64,000 bases of DNA, taken from positions 3,206-67,205 of the forward strand of contig JBCDHQ010000001.1 of NCBI GenBank assembly GCA_038749815.1, given 5' to 3'. Within the stretch, counting starts at the first letter, position 1. Each line of letters starts with the position of its first letter. A program made the translations under genes and the position numbers. This stretch comes from Algicella sp038749815 (GTDB taxonomy: Bacteria > Pseudomonadota > Alphaproteobacteria > Rhodobacterales > Rhodobacteraceae). Shown piece by piece: positions 48,426-57,607 of this stretch. The notes beneath the pieces are model-generated. The model ran no database searches. It saw only the letters and a program-made list of their open reading frames with translations, and was not told the DNA's origin.

Positions 48426-49289
48426 TCATGGCGCCGAAACAGTGATCGGCGACGGCTCGGACAGGATGTTGGTGAGCCCCCCGCTCTCGGGGTCGAGCCA
48501 AGTGCGGATGTCCATTGTGATCGCGTCGAGCACGGGCACGAAGCGCACCTCCGGCGTCTGCTCCAGGGTGACGGACTGGAGGCCCACCTCCATCCGTCCG
48601 TTCCGCCGCGACATCTTCTCGTGGCTGCAGACAAAGGCGGTCGAGGCGCCCCAGACCCGCGGGAAGCCCCGCTCGACCACTTTGAAGCGGTGCAGATGGC
48701 CCGAGAGATGCAAGAGGACGCCGGCGTCGCGCGCCAGCGCCTCGATCTCTCGACTGTCGGCCTCCGGGATCGAATTCAGCGGCAGATCCGAGCCGTCTGT
48801 CTGCGAGTAAAGCGGCTTGTGCGTGACCAGCACAATGCGCCCGCCGGCGCCGAACGCCTCGCGCAGCATCTCCCATTGCTGGGCCTCCGCAGCGAGGCCC
48901 GTGCCGAAAAGCTGCGCATTGAGGCCGACAAAGCGGATGCCCTCGATCTCCTGCACCCAGAAGTCGGGGCCGAAGACCTCACGCCAGACCGCGCAGCGCG
49001 CCTCGGTGCAGGGCTTTGGCTGCTTGCCAAGCCACTCGGCCGGCAACGGGTTGTCGCCGATGTCGTGATTGCCCGGCACGATGAGGTAGGGCAGGCCCAG
49101 CCGGTCCATCTCCTCCTTCGCAAAGCGCAGATCCTCAGCCCGATCGGGGTCCGAGATCGCGGCGTCGCCGGTGTGGATCACAAGGTCGGGCGCATGGGCC
49201 AGGAGTGCCTTGCGCGCCATGCACCAGTTGAGCTGAAAAACCGGATGTGTCCCGCTCAGATGCGTGTCGGTGATATGGATGATTTTCAT
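48426..49289 (-). CDS. Metallophosphoesterase (CpdA/GpdQ-like phosphodiesterase)
   Basis: 287-residue calcineurin-like two-metal enzyme: ITDTHLSG at the N-terminus, HTGDAAISD, VPGNHDIGD, LVTHKPLYS and SGHLHRF. No signal peptide, so cytoplasmic. Size and motif spacing fit class III cyclic-nucleotide or glycerophosphodiester phosphodiesterases. ATG 49289 is chosen by homology at MKIIHITDTHL. First gene of the cluster, 18 bp before the binding-protein gene. With the PMH-type enzyme it suggests that imported phosphodiesters or phosphonate esters are cut in the cytoplasm. Confidence 0.88.
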   Translation of the reverse strand: MKIIHITDTHLSGTHPVFQLNWCMARKALLAHAPDLVIHTGDAAISDPDRAEDLRFAKEEMDRLGLPYLIVPGNHDIGDNPLPAEWLGKQPKPCTEARCAVWREVFGPDFWVQEIEGIRFVGLNAQLFGTGLAAEAQQWEMLREAFGAGGRIVLVTHKPLYSQTDGSDLPLNSIPEADSREIEALARDAGVLLHLSGHLHRFKVVERGFPRVWGASTAFVCSHEKMSRRNGRMEVGLQSVTLEQTPEVRFVPVLDAITMDIRTWLDPESGGLTNILSEPSPITVSAP

Positions 49290-49313
49290 GGCGCGTCCCC
49301 CGTCGCCGGGAAG

Positions 49314-49330
49314 CGTACGGGCCCCGTACG
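49314..49330. promoter_or_regulatory. Perfect palindrome upstream of the phosphoesterase cluster
   Basis: CGTACGGG-C-CCCGTACG, 8-bp arms around one base, ends 25 bp before the metallophosphoesterase ATG. Good candidate operator for the GntR/UTRA protein encoded at the far end of the cluster. Confidence 0.65.
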
Positions 49331-49743
49331 ACACTTCTGTGTGGCCTGCCCCACGGCCCAAAATCCTTCACACCAACCCTCGAACTTGGCAGACAGGGCG
49401 CCGGAAAACCGACCCGAACGGCCTCGCCCCCCGCACCGCGTCTCGGCGCGCTTGCTCAAACTGACGCATCCCGCTCCTTGGCCTGGCCCGCTGCGCCGGT
49501 CGCACGCTCAGGCCAGCCCGTGTTCAACGCCTCCGTCTCGTGGCAAGACAGGCGCGGTCGAGCCCATGAAGCCAAACGCCGAACCTCGTCGGGCGCGCGC
49601 CCCCAACGCCTCGGTTCGCGCCGCGGCTGCCCAGAGTTTCGAGCGGCTCCACTGCCGCCACTAGGTCGCGCTGTGCGGTGCCCTTCGACCACGGGATGGC
49701 ATCTGCCTTGATCACTCCGGGCCGCGGCGGGCCGAACGGAGCA
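49331..49743. other. 413-bp spacer
   Basis: Upstream of the phosphoesterase cluster and downstream of the decayed peptide ABC genes. The promoter of the cluster should lie at its left end; nothing else is recognised. Confidence 0.5.
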
Positions 49744-51294
49744 TCAGGCCGTGCGCTCATTGGCGCGGAAGGCGGAGATCAGCCGCTTTTTGTAGAGGCT
49801 TCGTGGGGTCTCGGTCACCGCGCGGGTCATGCCGATGTCCCGGATCTCGCCCGCGTCGAGCACCATCAGGCCATGGGCGAGGTCAGACACCAGGTGGGTG
49901 ATGAAAACGCAGGCGATGCCCCACTGCGCCTGAAGCCGGCGCAGAAGGTCCAGCACGTGCGCTTGGATCGTGACATCGAGGGCCGAGGGGATCTCGTCGC
50001 AGAGCAGGATGTCCGGCCCGGCCGCCAGCGCCCGGGCAGTCAAGCGCGATGCTCTGCTGCGGCCCGCCCGAAAGCGGCCGGGGGCGGCGCGCCAGGACCT
50101 CAGGCCCGAGGTCGAGCTCCGCGAGGAGCCGCACCGCCTCCTCGCGCGCCGCCGCGGCCGTCTTGCCGAAGGAGAGGCGGAGCGTGATCTCCTCCACGCT
50201 GTGCGCCGGGTTGAGCGAGGACAGCGGATCCTGGACCACCATCTGCACGCGCCGTCGGTGCGTCTTGGTCCGCACTCTCGCGAGCCCCCGCGGGGTCGAG
50301 CCATCATAGAGTGCGATCCGCCCCCATGCCCCGCGACCGCCCCTGCGATCGGACCCGCGAGCGTCGACGTGCCCGACCCGCTTTCGCCCAGCGTCTCGCC
50401 CGGCGCCAGCGTGAACGACACATCGCTGAGCACGCGGCGCCCGATCTTGCGCCCGTCCCCCCCGGAGGTGCCTTAGGCGAAGGACACGCCCTCGACCGAG
50501 AGGAGCGCGCGACCCTCTGCGCCCGGCACCCGCGCCGCCCAGCCCCGGAATGGCGCTCACGAGCGTCCGCATGTACGCCTCGCGCGGGGTGTCGACGTTC
50601 GCGGTCGTCCCCTCCTCCACGATCCGACCGTTGCGCATCACGCAGATCCGTTCGAACATCGCCGAGACGACGTTGAGGTCGTGGCTGACACAAACGTGCG
50701 TCGCGTCGAGATCGGCCTCAACCGTCCGCACCGACTCCGGCACCCGCGCCTCGACCGTCTGGTCGAGCGCGGTGGTCGGCTCATCCAGCACAATGAGCTC
50801 GGGCCGCGCGATCGGGGCCGCGGCGATCACCACGCGCTGGCGCTGACCGCCCGAAATCTCGTGCGGGCAGCGATGGAAGAGCGTGGGCGGATCCGGCAGG
50901 TCGGTCTCGGCCATCCGCGTGAGCGCGCGGGCCTTCGCGGCGCCCCGGTCGAGGCCCGCATGGAGCGTGAAGCTCGGTCAGCTGCGCGCCCACAATCATG
51001 TGCAGGGTCAGCGACGACAGCGGGTTCTGCGGCACCATCGCCGCGCGCCCGCCGCGGAAGCTGCGGAGCGCCTTCGGCGGCAGCGACAGCACATCCGCTC
51101 CGCCGACGCTCACCCCGCGCGCCCGGCCGGACGAAGCCCGGAAGCGCCCGCGCAATGGTCCACATGCCCGACCCGCTCTCGCCCACGATGCCGAGCGTGG
51201 CCCCCGGGTCGAGCGTGAAGGCCGCGCCATCGACCGCCACCCCCGCGCCGTCCTTGGAGACGATGCGCAGCCCTTGGACGGCGACATGCGCCAC
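49744..51294 (-). pseudogene. Peptide-type ABC transporter double ATP-binding protein, heavily frameshifted
   Basis: Remains of two DppD/DppF-like ATPase domains follow each other without a gap, as in fused double ATPases. First domain: Walker A has decayed to GESGSGMW (GKS expected), then VPQNPLSSLT, ISGGQRQRV and LIVLDEPTTALD, spread over at least three frames. Second domain: LSVEGVSFA is followed by a stop near 50471, then SDVSFTLAPGETLGESGSGTSTL with a broken Walker A. The later pieces DILLCDEIPSALDVTIQAHV and VFITHLVSDLAHG are in the final frame. The product cannot be functional. Last part of an operon whose first two genes are intact. Confidence 0.85.
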
Positions 51295-51314
51295 CAGCCG
51301 GTCTCCAACGACGA

Positions 51315-52095
51315 GATGCCGTACGCGCGCGACGGACCGTCAACGGTGAAGTTGATCCCGATGATCATCGAGGACAGCGCGATCGACGGCAGGATCCGGA
51401 CCCAAGGGTCGGTGAAGACGACCACCATCGCCCCCTGCACCATGAGGCCCCAGCCCGGCACGGGCTGGCTGATCCCGAGACCCGGAAAGGACAACGCGCT
51501 GATCGTCAAGACAGTGGACCAAATCCGAATGGCAAGCTCCCCCGCCAGAAGGCCGCGCAAGTCCGGCGCGATCTCCCGCAGCAGGATGAACGCCGGCGCC
51601 TCGCCGCAGAGCTCCGCCGCGCGCACACAGTCGAGCGCGGCCAGGGTCAGCGTCGTGGCCCGCACCCCGCGGACGACACCGGGCGTCTAGACCACGGCGA
51701 CGAGGACCGACAGTGCCCAGAGGTCCTTGCCGACAGTCAGCACGAGAATGGCGATCACCATTAGCGCGGGCACCGACATGAGCGCGTCGGTGATGCGCAT
51801 GACGGCATCGTCGATCCAGCCGCCGAACGAGCCCGCGATCAGGCCGAGCACCGTCCCCGCGATCGCTGCGGCGCACACGCCGACGGCCGAGACCAGACGG
51901 CCCGATCTGGTCGGTGCCCATCCAGTGGTCGGCCGAGGGCTGTGTGAGCCCGTCGGTGACGATCTCGCGGATCGAGTGCGGCGCGACCAGCGCGAGGATC
52001 AGGCGCACGCCCACCGGCACCTGCCCGATCACTGTCAGGTGGTGCCGAACCGGTTCTCCTGCCGCGGCAAGGCGTCGAGGGCGATCTCAGCCATG
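51315..52095 (-). pseudogene. Peptide-type ABC permease (DppC-like), broken
   Basis: ATG 52095 gives only 19 residues before a stop. DppC-like pieces then follow in different frames: QPSADHWMGTDQIG, then IAGTVLGLIAGSFGGWIDDA and VMRITDALMSVPALMVIAIL ending at a TAG (about 51687), then ILLREIAPDLRGLLAG, ALSFPGLGISQPVPGWGLMV. At least two frameshifts and two stops. Order and pieces match the second permease of peptide/nickel importers. Confidence 0.83.
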
Positions 52096-52985
52096 GGCCG
52101 TCCTCCGCACCCGCGGGTCGAGCGCCAGGACGCCGATATCCGCCAATAGATTGGCGACGATGACCGCAAAGGCGGCGACAAAGGCGATGGCCTGCACCGT
52201 CGGCACCTCGCGCTGCGCGATGGCGCGGATCAGCTCGAGCCCGATGCTGGGACAGCGGAACGCCGCTTCGATCACCACCGTGTCCGAAATGATGCCCGCG
52301 CCGACCTGGGCTGTGCCGTTCAGCATCGGGATCAGCGCAACGGGCAGCGCGCAGGTGATCACCAGCCGCCATTCCGGCACGCCCGAGAGCCGGGCGCGCC
52401 CGACGACCTCGCTGTCGAGCGCCTCGATCATGCCCGCGCGCAAAAGCCGGAACTGAGAGGCGACGCCCGAGACGATCAGGGCCGCGACCGGCAGGACCGA
52501 CACCGCAAGGATCCGATGCCAGGGCGCGCTCTCGGCCACCATCGGCACGGCAGGCGCGAGGCTCAGCGAGATTGCGATGACGATTATGAAGACAGGGCCG
52601 ACCACGAAACCGGGCATCGAGTGCGCAAAGAGCGTCGTGCCCGACACCAGCCCGTCCGTGCGCCCGCCGGGCCGCATCGCGGCCCAGATCCCCAGTCCGA
52701 TCGACACAAGCGGCGTCAGCATCGAGTTCAGCACCGGCTCCTGCGCCACGAACGTCACGCCGAACTCAAAGGTGACAAGGTCCCACAGCACGGATCCCGA
52801 AACGCTCGAGCAGTGGCTGGTCAAGCCCCAGCTCAGCGCGCATCCGCGCCAGATCCTCTGCGGTGGTGTGGATCAGCTCACCCGCCGGGAGTGTCGCGTC
52901 GCGCGCGTCACCCGGCAGGATCTCGATGCCCACGAAGACGACCACCCGACAGCGCGAGCCGCCGCCCGATAAGGATGTGGCCCAT
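52087..52985 (-). pseudogene. Peptide-type ABC permease (DppB-like), broken
   Basis: ATG 52985 (MGHILIGRRLAL) fits a DppB N-terminus, but the frame shifts within 15 codons. FVGIEILPGD and LARMRAELGLDQPLLERF continue in another frame. A third frame carries the rest, from LGIWAAMRPGGRTDGL through the EAA-like region RARLSGVPEWRLVITCALPV to the end at 52087. The segment between LLERF and the next conserved block is shorter than in the family, so part is deleted. It starts 9 bp after the isomerase stop and overlaps the second permease. Confidence 0.83.
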
Positions 52986-52994
52986 GCAGCCGCC

Positions 52995-53810
52995 TCAGGC
53001 CGCCAGGCCCAGCTCGGCCAAGTGGGCGAAGCCGGCGGGAACATCCGTGTGCCGGCGCAGCTCCAGCACCAGGTGCGGGGCGCTTTTGCACGCGGCGAGC
53101 GCCCGAAACACCTCGCGCCAGTGGATCGAGCCCTCGCCCGGGGCCCAGTGGCGATCGGCGTGGCCGTCGAGATCCTGGATGTGGACATGCCGCAACCGGT
53201 CGCCCGCGTCGCGCACAAACCCGTCCACAGGCGGCGCACCTTGGATGCGATGCGCGAGATGCGCGTGGCCCGTGTCGATGGAGAGCGCCATAGCGCTGGA
53301 GCCGATGGCCTCCACCATCCTCCGCCGATCCGCGGGGTCCACGTCCTTGCAGTTCTCCACCACCAGCGTCACGCCGTGGGTCTCGGCCAGCGCCAGCGCC
53401 GGACCCATGACCGCGCGCACGCGCTCGACGATCTGCGCGTCGCCGCCATAGCCGGCGAGCTTGTGGTGATGCGTCCAGCGGTCAAAGGGCGAGTGGACGA
53501 CCATCTGCCGCGCCCCCAGCGCCGCCGCGGCCTCGACGCCCTGGACGTAGCGGCGCGAGATCACGTCCCGCAGCTCCGGGTCGGCATTGTCGATGGTGAG
53601 GCCGATGAACGGCCCGTGGATCCCGATCCGGCCCGTGAACCCGTCGAGCACAGCCTTGGCGCGGTCGACAGTGCCCTGCCAGCCGTCCTTGTAGACCTCA
53701 TGGAAGATGAAATCGGGCACCTCGAGGTCGCGCGCGCTGTCGAAGAGCCAGTCACGGTGGGCGGTGATGTCGTCGATCCTCAGCGAGGCGCCGATCTTGA
53801 GCGGAAGCAT
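52995..53810 (-). CDS. Sugar phosphate isomerase/epimerase-type TIM-barrel protein
   Basis: 271 residues of the xylose-isomerase-like/AP-endonuclease 2 fold. Metal-binding positions can be placed in IGIHGPFIGLTIDN, MVVHSPFD, VVENCKDVDP (Glu), SIDTGHAHLAH, HVHIQDLDGHADRH and the late LELRRHTDV. The likely role is isomerisation, epimerisation or dehydration of a sugar or sugar acid. Intact, between the binding-protein gene and the dead permeases. This suggests the transporter once carried a sugar-containing or polyol substrate rather than a plain peptide. Confidence 0.85.
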   Translation of the reverse strand: MLPLKIGASLRIDDITAHRDWLFDSARDLEVPDFIFHEVYKDGWQGTVDRAKAVLDGFTGRIGIHGPFIGLTIDNADPELRDVISRRYVQGVEAAAALGARQMVVHSPFDRWTHHHKLAGYGGDAQIVERVRAVMGPALALAETHGVTLVVENCKDVDPADRRRMVEAIGSSAMALSIDTGHAHLAHRIQGAPPVDGFVRDAGDRLRHVHIQDLDGHADRHWAPGEGSIHWREVFRALAACKSAPHLVLELRRHTDVPAGFAHLAELGLAA

Positions 53811-53869
53811 GGGCGGGGTCCTTTTGATGTCTTGCGGGGGCCCGGGGGGATCCCCGAGCCCCAGGCGTT

Positions 53870-55420
53870 TCAGGCGTCGAAGCAGACGGTCTCATACCGC
53901 GGCCCCTGCCAAAGCTGAGTGTGGGCGCGCAGAGTGTTCAGTCCCTCGCGGTGGACGATATTGATGCGGCGCCCCCCGATCATGAGGCCCAGACCCTCGT
54001 CTTGCGCGATCCGCTGCATCTCGTGACATAACCCGAACCGCGCGTCGTCGTCGGTCTCGGCCGCCGCTTCAGCCAGAAGCGCATTGGAGCGCTCGACCCC
54101 CTCGCCGGCCCAGCCGCCGGGCTCGCCCGCGTTGAGCTCAGACGCACGGCTGAGATCGATGTTGGGGCTGCGCGGCCCCACCAGATTGCGGCGCGGCCGG
54201 CCGATGGGCTGGTTCAGGGCGTTCACGAACGGGGTGAAGCCGTGGCAGGGGCGCTCCTGGACCTCCAGATTGACGCCCGCTTCGGCGAGGCTCTCGCTGA
54301 CGATGGGACAGAGGCGCGGCTCTTCCGGGAAGGACGGGCAGACCACCATCGCGGGCAGGGTCACCCCGTCCGCATAGCCCGCCTCGGCCAGAAGCGCCCT
54401 GGCCTGCGCCACATCCCGCACCACGAACTCGGCGTTCACACCGGTCATGTGGCAGTCATTGCCGGTCCAGCCCTCGGGGTCGTTGTAGACGATCCGGTTG
54501 ATCGCGGGCCGGTCGATGGCAAGGCTCATCGCCTTGCGCACGCGCACATCGTTCCAGGGGAAGCCCAGGTTCTTCGGCATCACAAGCGAGAACTGGTCGC
54601 CCGCCGGCGAGGCAAAGACCTCACCGCCCGCGTCCTCGCACTGTTCGATCCGGCCCGGGTCGATGTTGAACACCGCGTTCATCCGGCCCGAGCGGAAGCC
54701 GTTGATTCCCGCGTTGCCGAGCGCGATGACCCCCGGCAGCTCATCCAGAACCGGCCCCTGCTCCGTCCAATAGTCTTCGAACCGCTCCGAACGGAACTGG
54801 CGCGCAGTGTCGATCTCGATCCGGCGGAAAGGCCCAGTGCCGATGCCGTCGAAGCTGTCGTTCGCCCTCATGATCATGTTGCGATACTCGGCGAGCATGT
54901 GCGGCAACGCAGGAGTGCCGTTGTCGAGGAAGAACCGAACCGTGTAGGGGCCCGTCTGCTCCACCGCCGAGACTGTATGGGCGCGCAGGTTGCCGGCATT
55001 GAGCAGGAACCGGTACCTCGACAGCACGTCCGCCGCCGTGCACTCGGTCCCGTCGTGGACCAGCACACCCTCGCGGAGGGTCACGCCCCAGACTTTGAAG
55101 TCGTCCGACGGCGCGCTCCCGGAGGCCAGCTCCAGCTCTTCGTCAACCGAGGTCAGCCCGGTCCAGACCGAGCGGGTCAGGAGGTCGAGCCAATCGAACC
55201 GATGCTCGCCCCGGTTCGACTGGCCGAGCGCCCAGTTCGGATAGGTCGGCCCGTAGGTCAGAATGCCGCCCGTCTTGGGCGCGTGCTCCGCGACCATCGC
55301 CTCGACCGTGTCGGGCGTCGCGGCGAGGGCTTTTGTCGGGTCGAGGAGGTGGCTGAGGCCGATGACCGTGGCACCAGCATACACGCGGGTGACAAACTCT
55401 CGGCGGGTGAGGCGGGGCAT
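53870..55420 (-). CDS. Extracellular solute-binding protein, family 5 (peptide/nickel type), Tat-exported
   Basis: 516 residues, apparently intact. The N-terminus has a twin-arginine motif (TRREFVTR) and a hydrophobic stretch ending near KALA, so Tat export is likely. Family 5 landmarks are a W-rich LTRSVWTGLTSVDEELE region, KVWGVTLREGVLVHDGTECT, FDGIGTGPFRRIEI and VRVRKAMSLAIDRPAINRIV. It is the first gene of the operon, 59 bp before the isomerase gene. As its permeases and ATPases are destroyed, it is either an orphan awaiting decay or it serves another transporter. Confidence 0.88.
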   Translation of the reverse strand: MPRLTRREFVTRVYAGATVIGLSHLLDPTKALAATPDTVEAMVAEHAPKTGGILTYGPTYPNWALGQSNRGEHRFDWLDLLTRSVWTGLTSVDEELELASGSAPSDDFKVWGVTLREGVLVHDGTECTAADVLSRYRFLLNAGNLRAHTVSAVEQTGPYTVRFFLDNGTPALPHMLAEYRNMIMRANDSFDGIGTGPFRRIEIDTARQFRSERFEDYWTEQGPVLDELPGVIALGNAGINGFRSGRMNAVFNIDPGRIEQCEDAGGEVFASPAGDQFSLVMPKNLGFPWNDVRVRKAMSLAIDRPAINRIVYNDPEGWTGNDCHMTGVNAEFVVRDVAQARALLAEAGYADGVTLPAMVVCPSFPEEPRLCPIVSESLAEAGVNLEVQERPCHGFTPFVNALNQPIGRPRRNLVGPRSPNIDLSRASELNAGEPGGWAGEGVERSNALLAEAAAETDDDARFGLCHEMQRIAQDEGLGLMIGGRRINIVHREGLNTLRAHTQLWQGPRYETVCFDA

Positions 55421-56156
55421 GATCGATCCGTCCTGGACAGCGCATGTCGTGACGGCACCAGTATCGATGGCTTCACAACGCCGGCGTGAACCCGCGCCCG
55501 GCCAAGGCCGCTTTCACAAAACCTTCGCGCCAAGCCCCCACCTATGCGGCCACGCCTGTTCAGCGCACGGGCACCCCCCCCCCCCCGGCAAAGCCGCCGA
55601 GTTCGTGCAAAGCGTCCACGGTCGCCCCGCTCGCGTGCCGCATTCGACGCTGGCGCAAGGCTGCCGGATCTTCAGCCGGAGCTCAGCCAGCCGTCATGCC
55701 ACCCAAGTCCAATGCCCCCGCACAGAGGCGACGGCGCACATCCCCGGATGGACGGAGGACAACACTCGACACAGGCCGCACGCATCCCTCGGCACGCGTG
55801 CGCCGCACGACATCGGCCGGAAAACCAGACCGCATGACGCCAGACACCACCCCACGGACGCTCCCTCTGCTGGTGAATATGCCGCCTCAGGACCGAAGGT
55901 CTTCGGACCCGGCAAGTGCCGAGCCATGTGTCGATGACAAGCGTGCTCTGAGCGAGATCAGTTTTGGCAGGTTCAACGAGTGGCGGCGTGTGGCATCTCC
56001 ACAGGCGAGATGCCCGAGATCCGACCTGTCAGCAGTCGCGCCCGCCACGGTCGTCGTCTGGGCCAATGCTTCCCTTGGGGGTTTATCCCCTCAAAGCAAG
56101 TGTTCGGGCATGCTCTATCATAGGCCAGGAGTAAGAGCCCTTCCGCATCCCCGACC
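55421..56156. other. 0.7-kb spacer
   Basis: Between the family 5 binding-protein gene and the transposase relic. Holds a C13 run. Nothing coding recognised. Confidence 0.5.
55574..55586. repeat. Homopolymer of 13 C
   Basis: Thirteen consecutive C about 155 bp upstream of the binding-protein start (G13 on its coding strand). The longest homopolymer noticed in the window. Prone to slippage in replication and in sequencing. Confidence 0.85.
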
Positions 56157-57002
56157 CGAAGCGTCCGCGACGTCTTCGAGCGGTTCCCAGACGAGGAAGC
56201 GCGCCTTCTGCACGTCTTCAGCGTTCGTTTTGGCGGGCGCAACGTCTGTCGTGCCTGCAGCGTCGATGCGGGAGTGCACCCGATGACCAACCGTCACGCC
56301 TGGGCTTGCTCGGCCGGCGGAGATCATCTGTACCCTACCGCCGGGACCGTCTTCGAGGATACGCGGACGCCGCTGCAGCTGCGGTTCCACGCGATCTATC
56401 GGTTCTGCACGTCACGTCATGGCGCAAGCGGACGGGAGCTTCAGCGTCAGCTTGGCGTCACCGACAAGACCGCGTGGCGCATGGCCAAGCACACTCGCAT
56501 CCTGATGCAGAGTGCTGAGGCTGCGGTTCTGCTGAACGGTCATGTCGAGATCGACGAGAGCTCTACCGGCGGCAAGCGGTCGGGCGGGAGTCGTGGTCGC
56601 GCTGCCCCCGGCAAGACCGTCAGTATGGGCCAGTAGGAGCGCGGCGGGCGCATGGTTGCCACGGCGATCCCGGATGTGAAGCTCAAGACACTGAAGCGCG
56701 ATGAGAAGGTCTAGACGGACGAGCCGATGAGCTACGGCTTACTGGCGAAAGAGGGGTACACCCAGTTGGCAGTAAAGCACGGGGCCAAGGAGTGGGCGTT
56801 AGATGACACCCGGACAAGCGAGATCGCGCATAGGAACGGCGTCGAGAACTTCTGGGAGCACTTGGAGACCTCCGTCCGCTCGACGCACATCCAGATCTCG
56901 GCGAAGCGCATGCCAACCCATCTGGCCGGATTTACGTTCCGCTCGAACCACCGCCAGATGGGGAACGAGATGCTGGACGGTCTTCCCAGGGCTGTGCGAT
57001 GA
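56157..57002 (+). pseudogene. IS1595-family (ISXO2-like) transposase relic
   Basis: One continuous frame matches an ISXO2-type DDE transposase. A degenerate zinc-finger region (NVCRACSVDAG, NRHAWACSAGGDHLYPTAGT) is followed by ELQRQLGVTDKTAWRMAKH. The catalytic region GHVEIDESSTGGKRSG comes next, then TDEPMSYGLL, NGVENFWEHLETSVRSTHI and FTFRSNHRQMGN. Two in-frame TAG codons interrupt it at 56634 and 56712, and the text just before TDEPMSYG is shorter than in the family. The first zinc-finger cysteines are partly lost. Inverted repeats were not identified. An old, dead insertion beside the toxin-antitoxin relic. Confidence 0.85.
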
Positions 57003-57098
57003 CGCGCCGCAAGGCGTCGTCTCGCTCAGCCGCGTCAGCCGGGCCGACACCATCGGCCCCGGCTTGCCCGATGAACTCCTCAAGCGTGAGAGGTAGCG

Positions 57099-57607
57099 TC
57101 ATACCGTGATCCCCTCAGTTGCCGAAAGCTCATCGAAGTTCATGCGCATCACTTGCCCTCTGTCGCACAGGTCTAGTATTCAAAGCTCTTTCATGCTCGG
57201 CTGTCCCATAGTCCTCTTCTCCATGCTTACAATGGGAAGATCTACAACCTTCGCCAGCGCGACCATCGAAAGGTCGTTCAAGCCGATCGTATCGTTTCGG
57301 GTGCCGTTGTCGTCGGAGATCAACTGAAAGTGGGTCTTCCGCCAATCCTCATCCCGATTGAGGTCGGCCCGCCACGGCCAATTCCCTTGCCCAACCTCCA
57401 AGCGGCACGTTCGGTTACACACAACAAACGCAGACCAGACGGCCCCGTGATCGACGTAAGCTCTTCCGCGATCTCGACGTTCCAGAGGAAGGCGTCAGAC
57501 TTGTTGAGATCAATCGCCTTCGACCAGAGGGAACCGTACACTGCATCGGGCAGTTCCATGACGGGGTTGGAAAATCCAGATGCATCAAGACAGTATTTGT
57601 ACGTCAG
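57099..57607 (-). pseudogene. DUF4411 (PIN-like) toxin relic
   Basis: The text TYKYCLDASGFSNPVMELPD at the start and DNGTRNDTIGLNDLSMVALA, LPIVSMEKRTMGQPSMKEL and LDLCDRGQVMRMNFDEL later are typical of DUF4411 proteins, PIN-like ribonuclease-type toxins. Three lesions: the expected ATG overlapping the antitoxin stop (ATGA) reads CTG at 57607, the frame changes near 57420-57450 with loss of sequence, and a TGA interrupts at 57180. Directly downstream of the XRE-ImmA gene, as in known two-gene modules. Confidence 0.78.

Noticed and set aside
47466..49664. Long open frame (about 730 codons) antisense to the binding-protein and metallophosphoesterase genes
   Set aside because: No motif or ribosome-binding site; the opposite strand carries recognisable families over the whole stretch.
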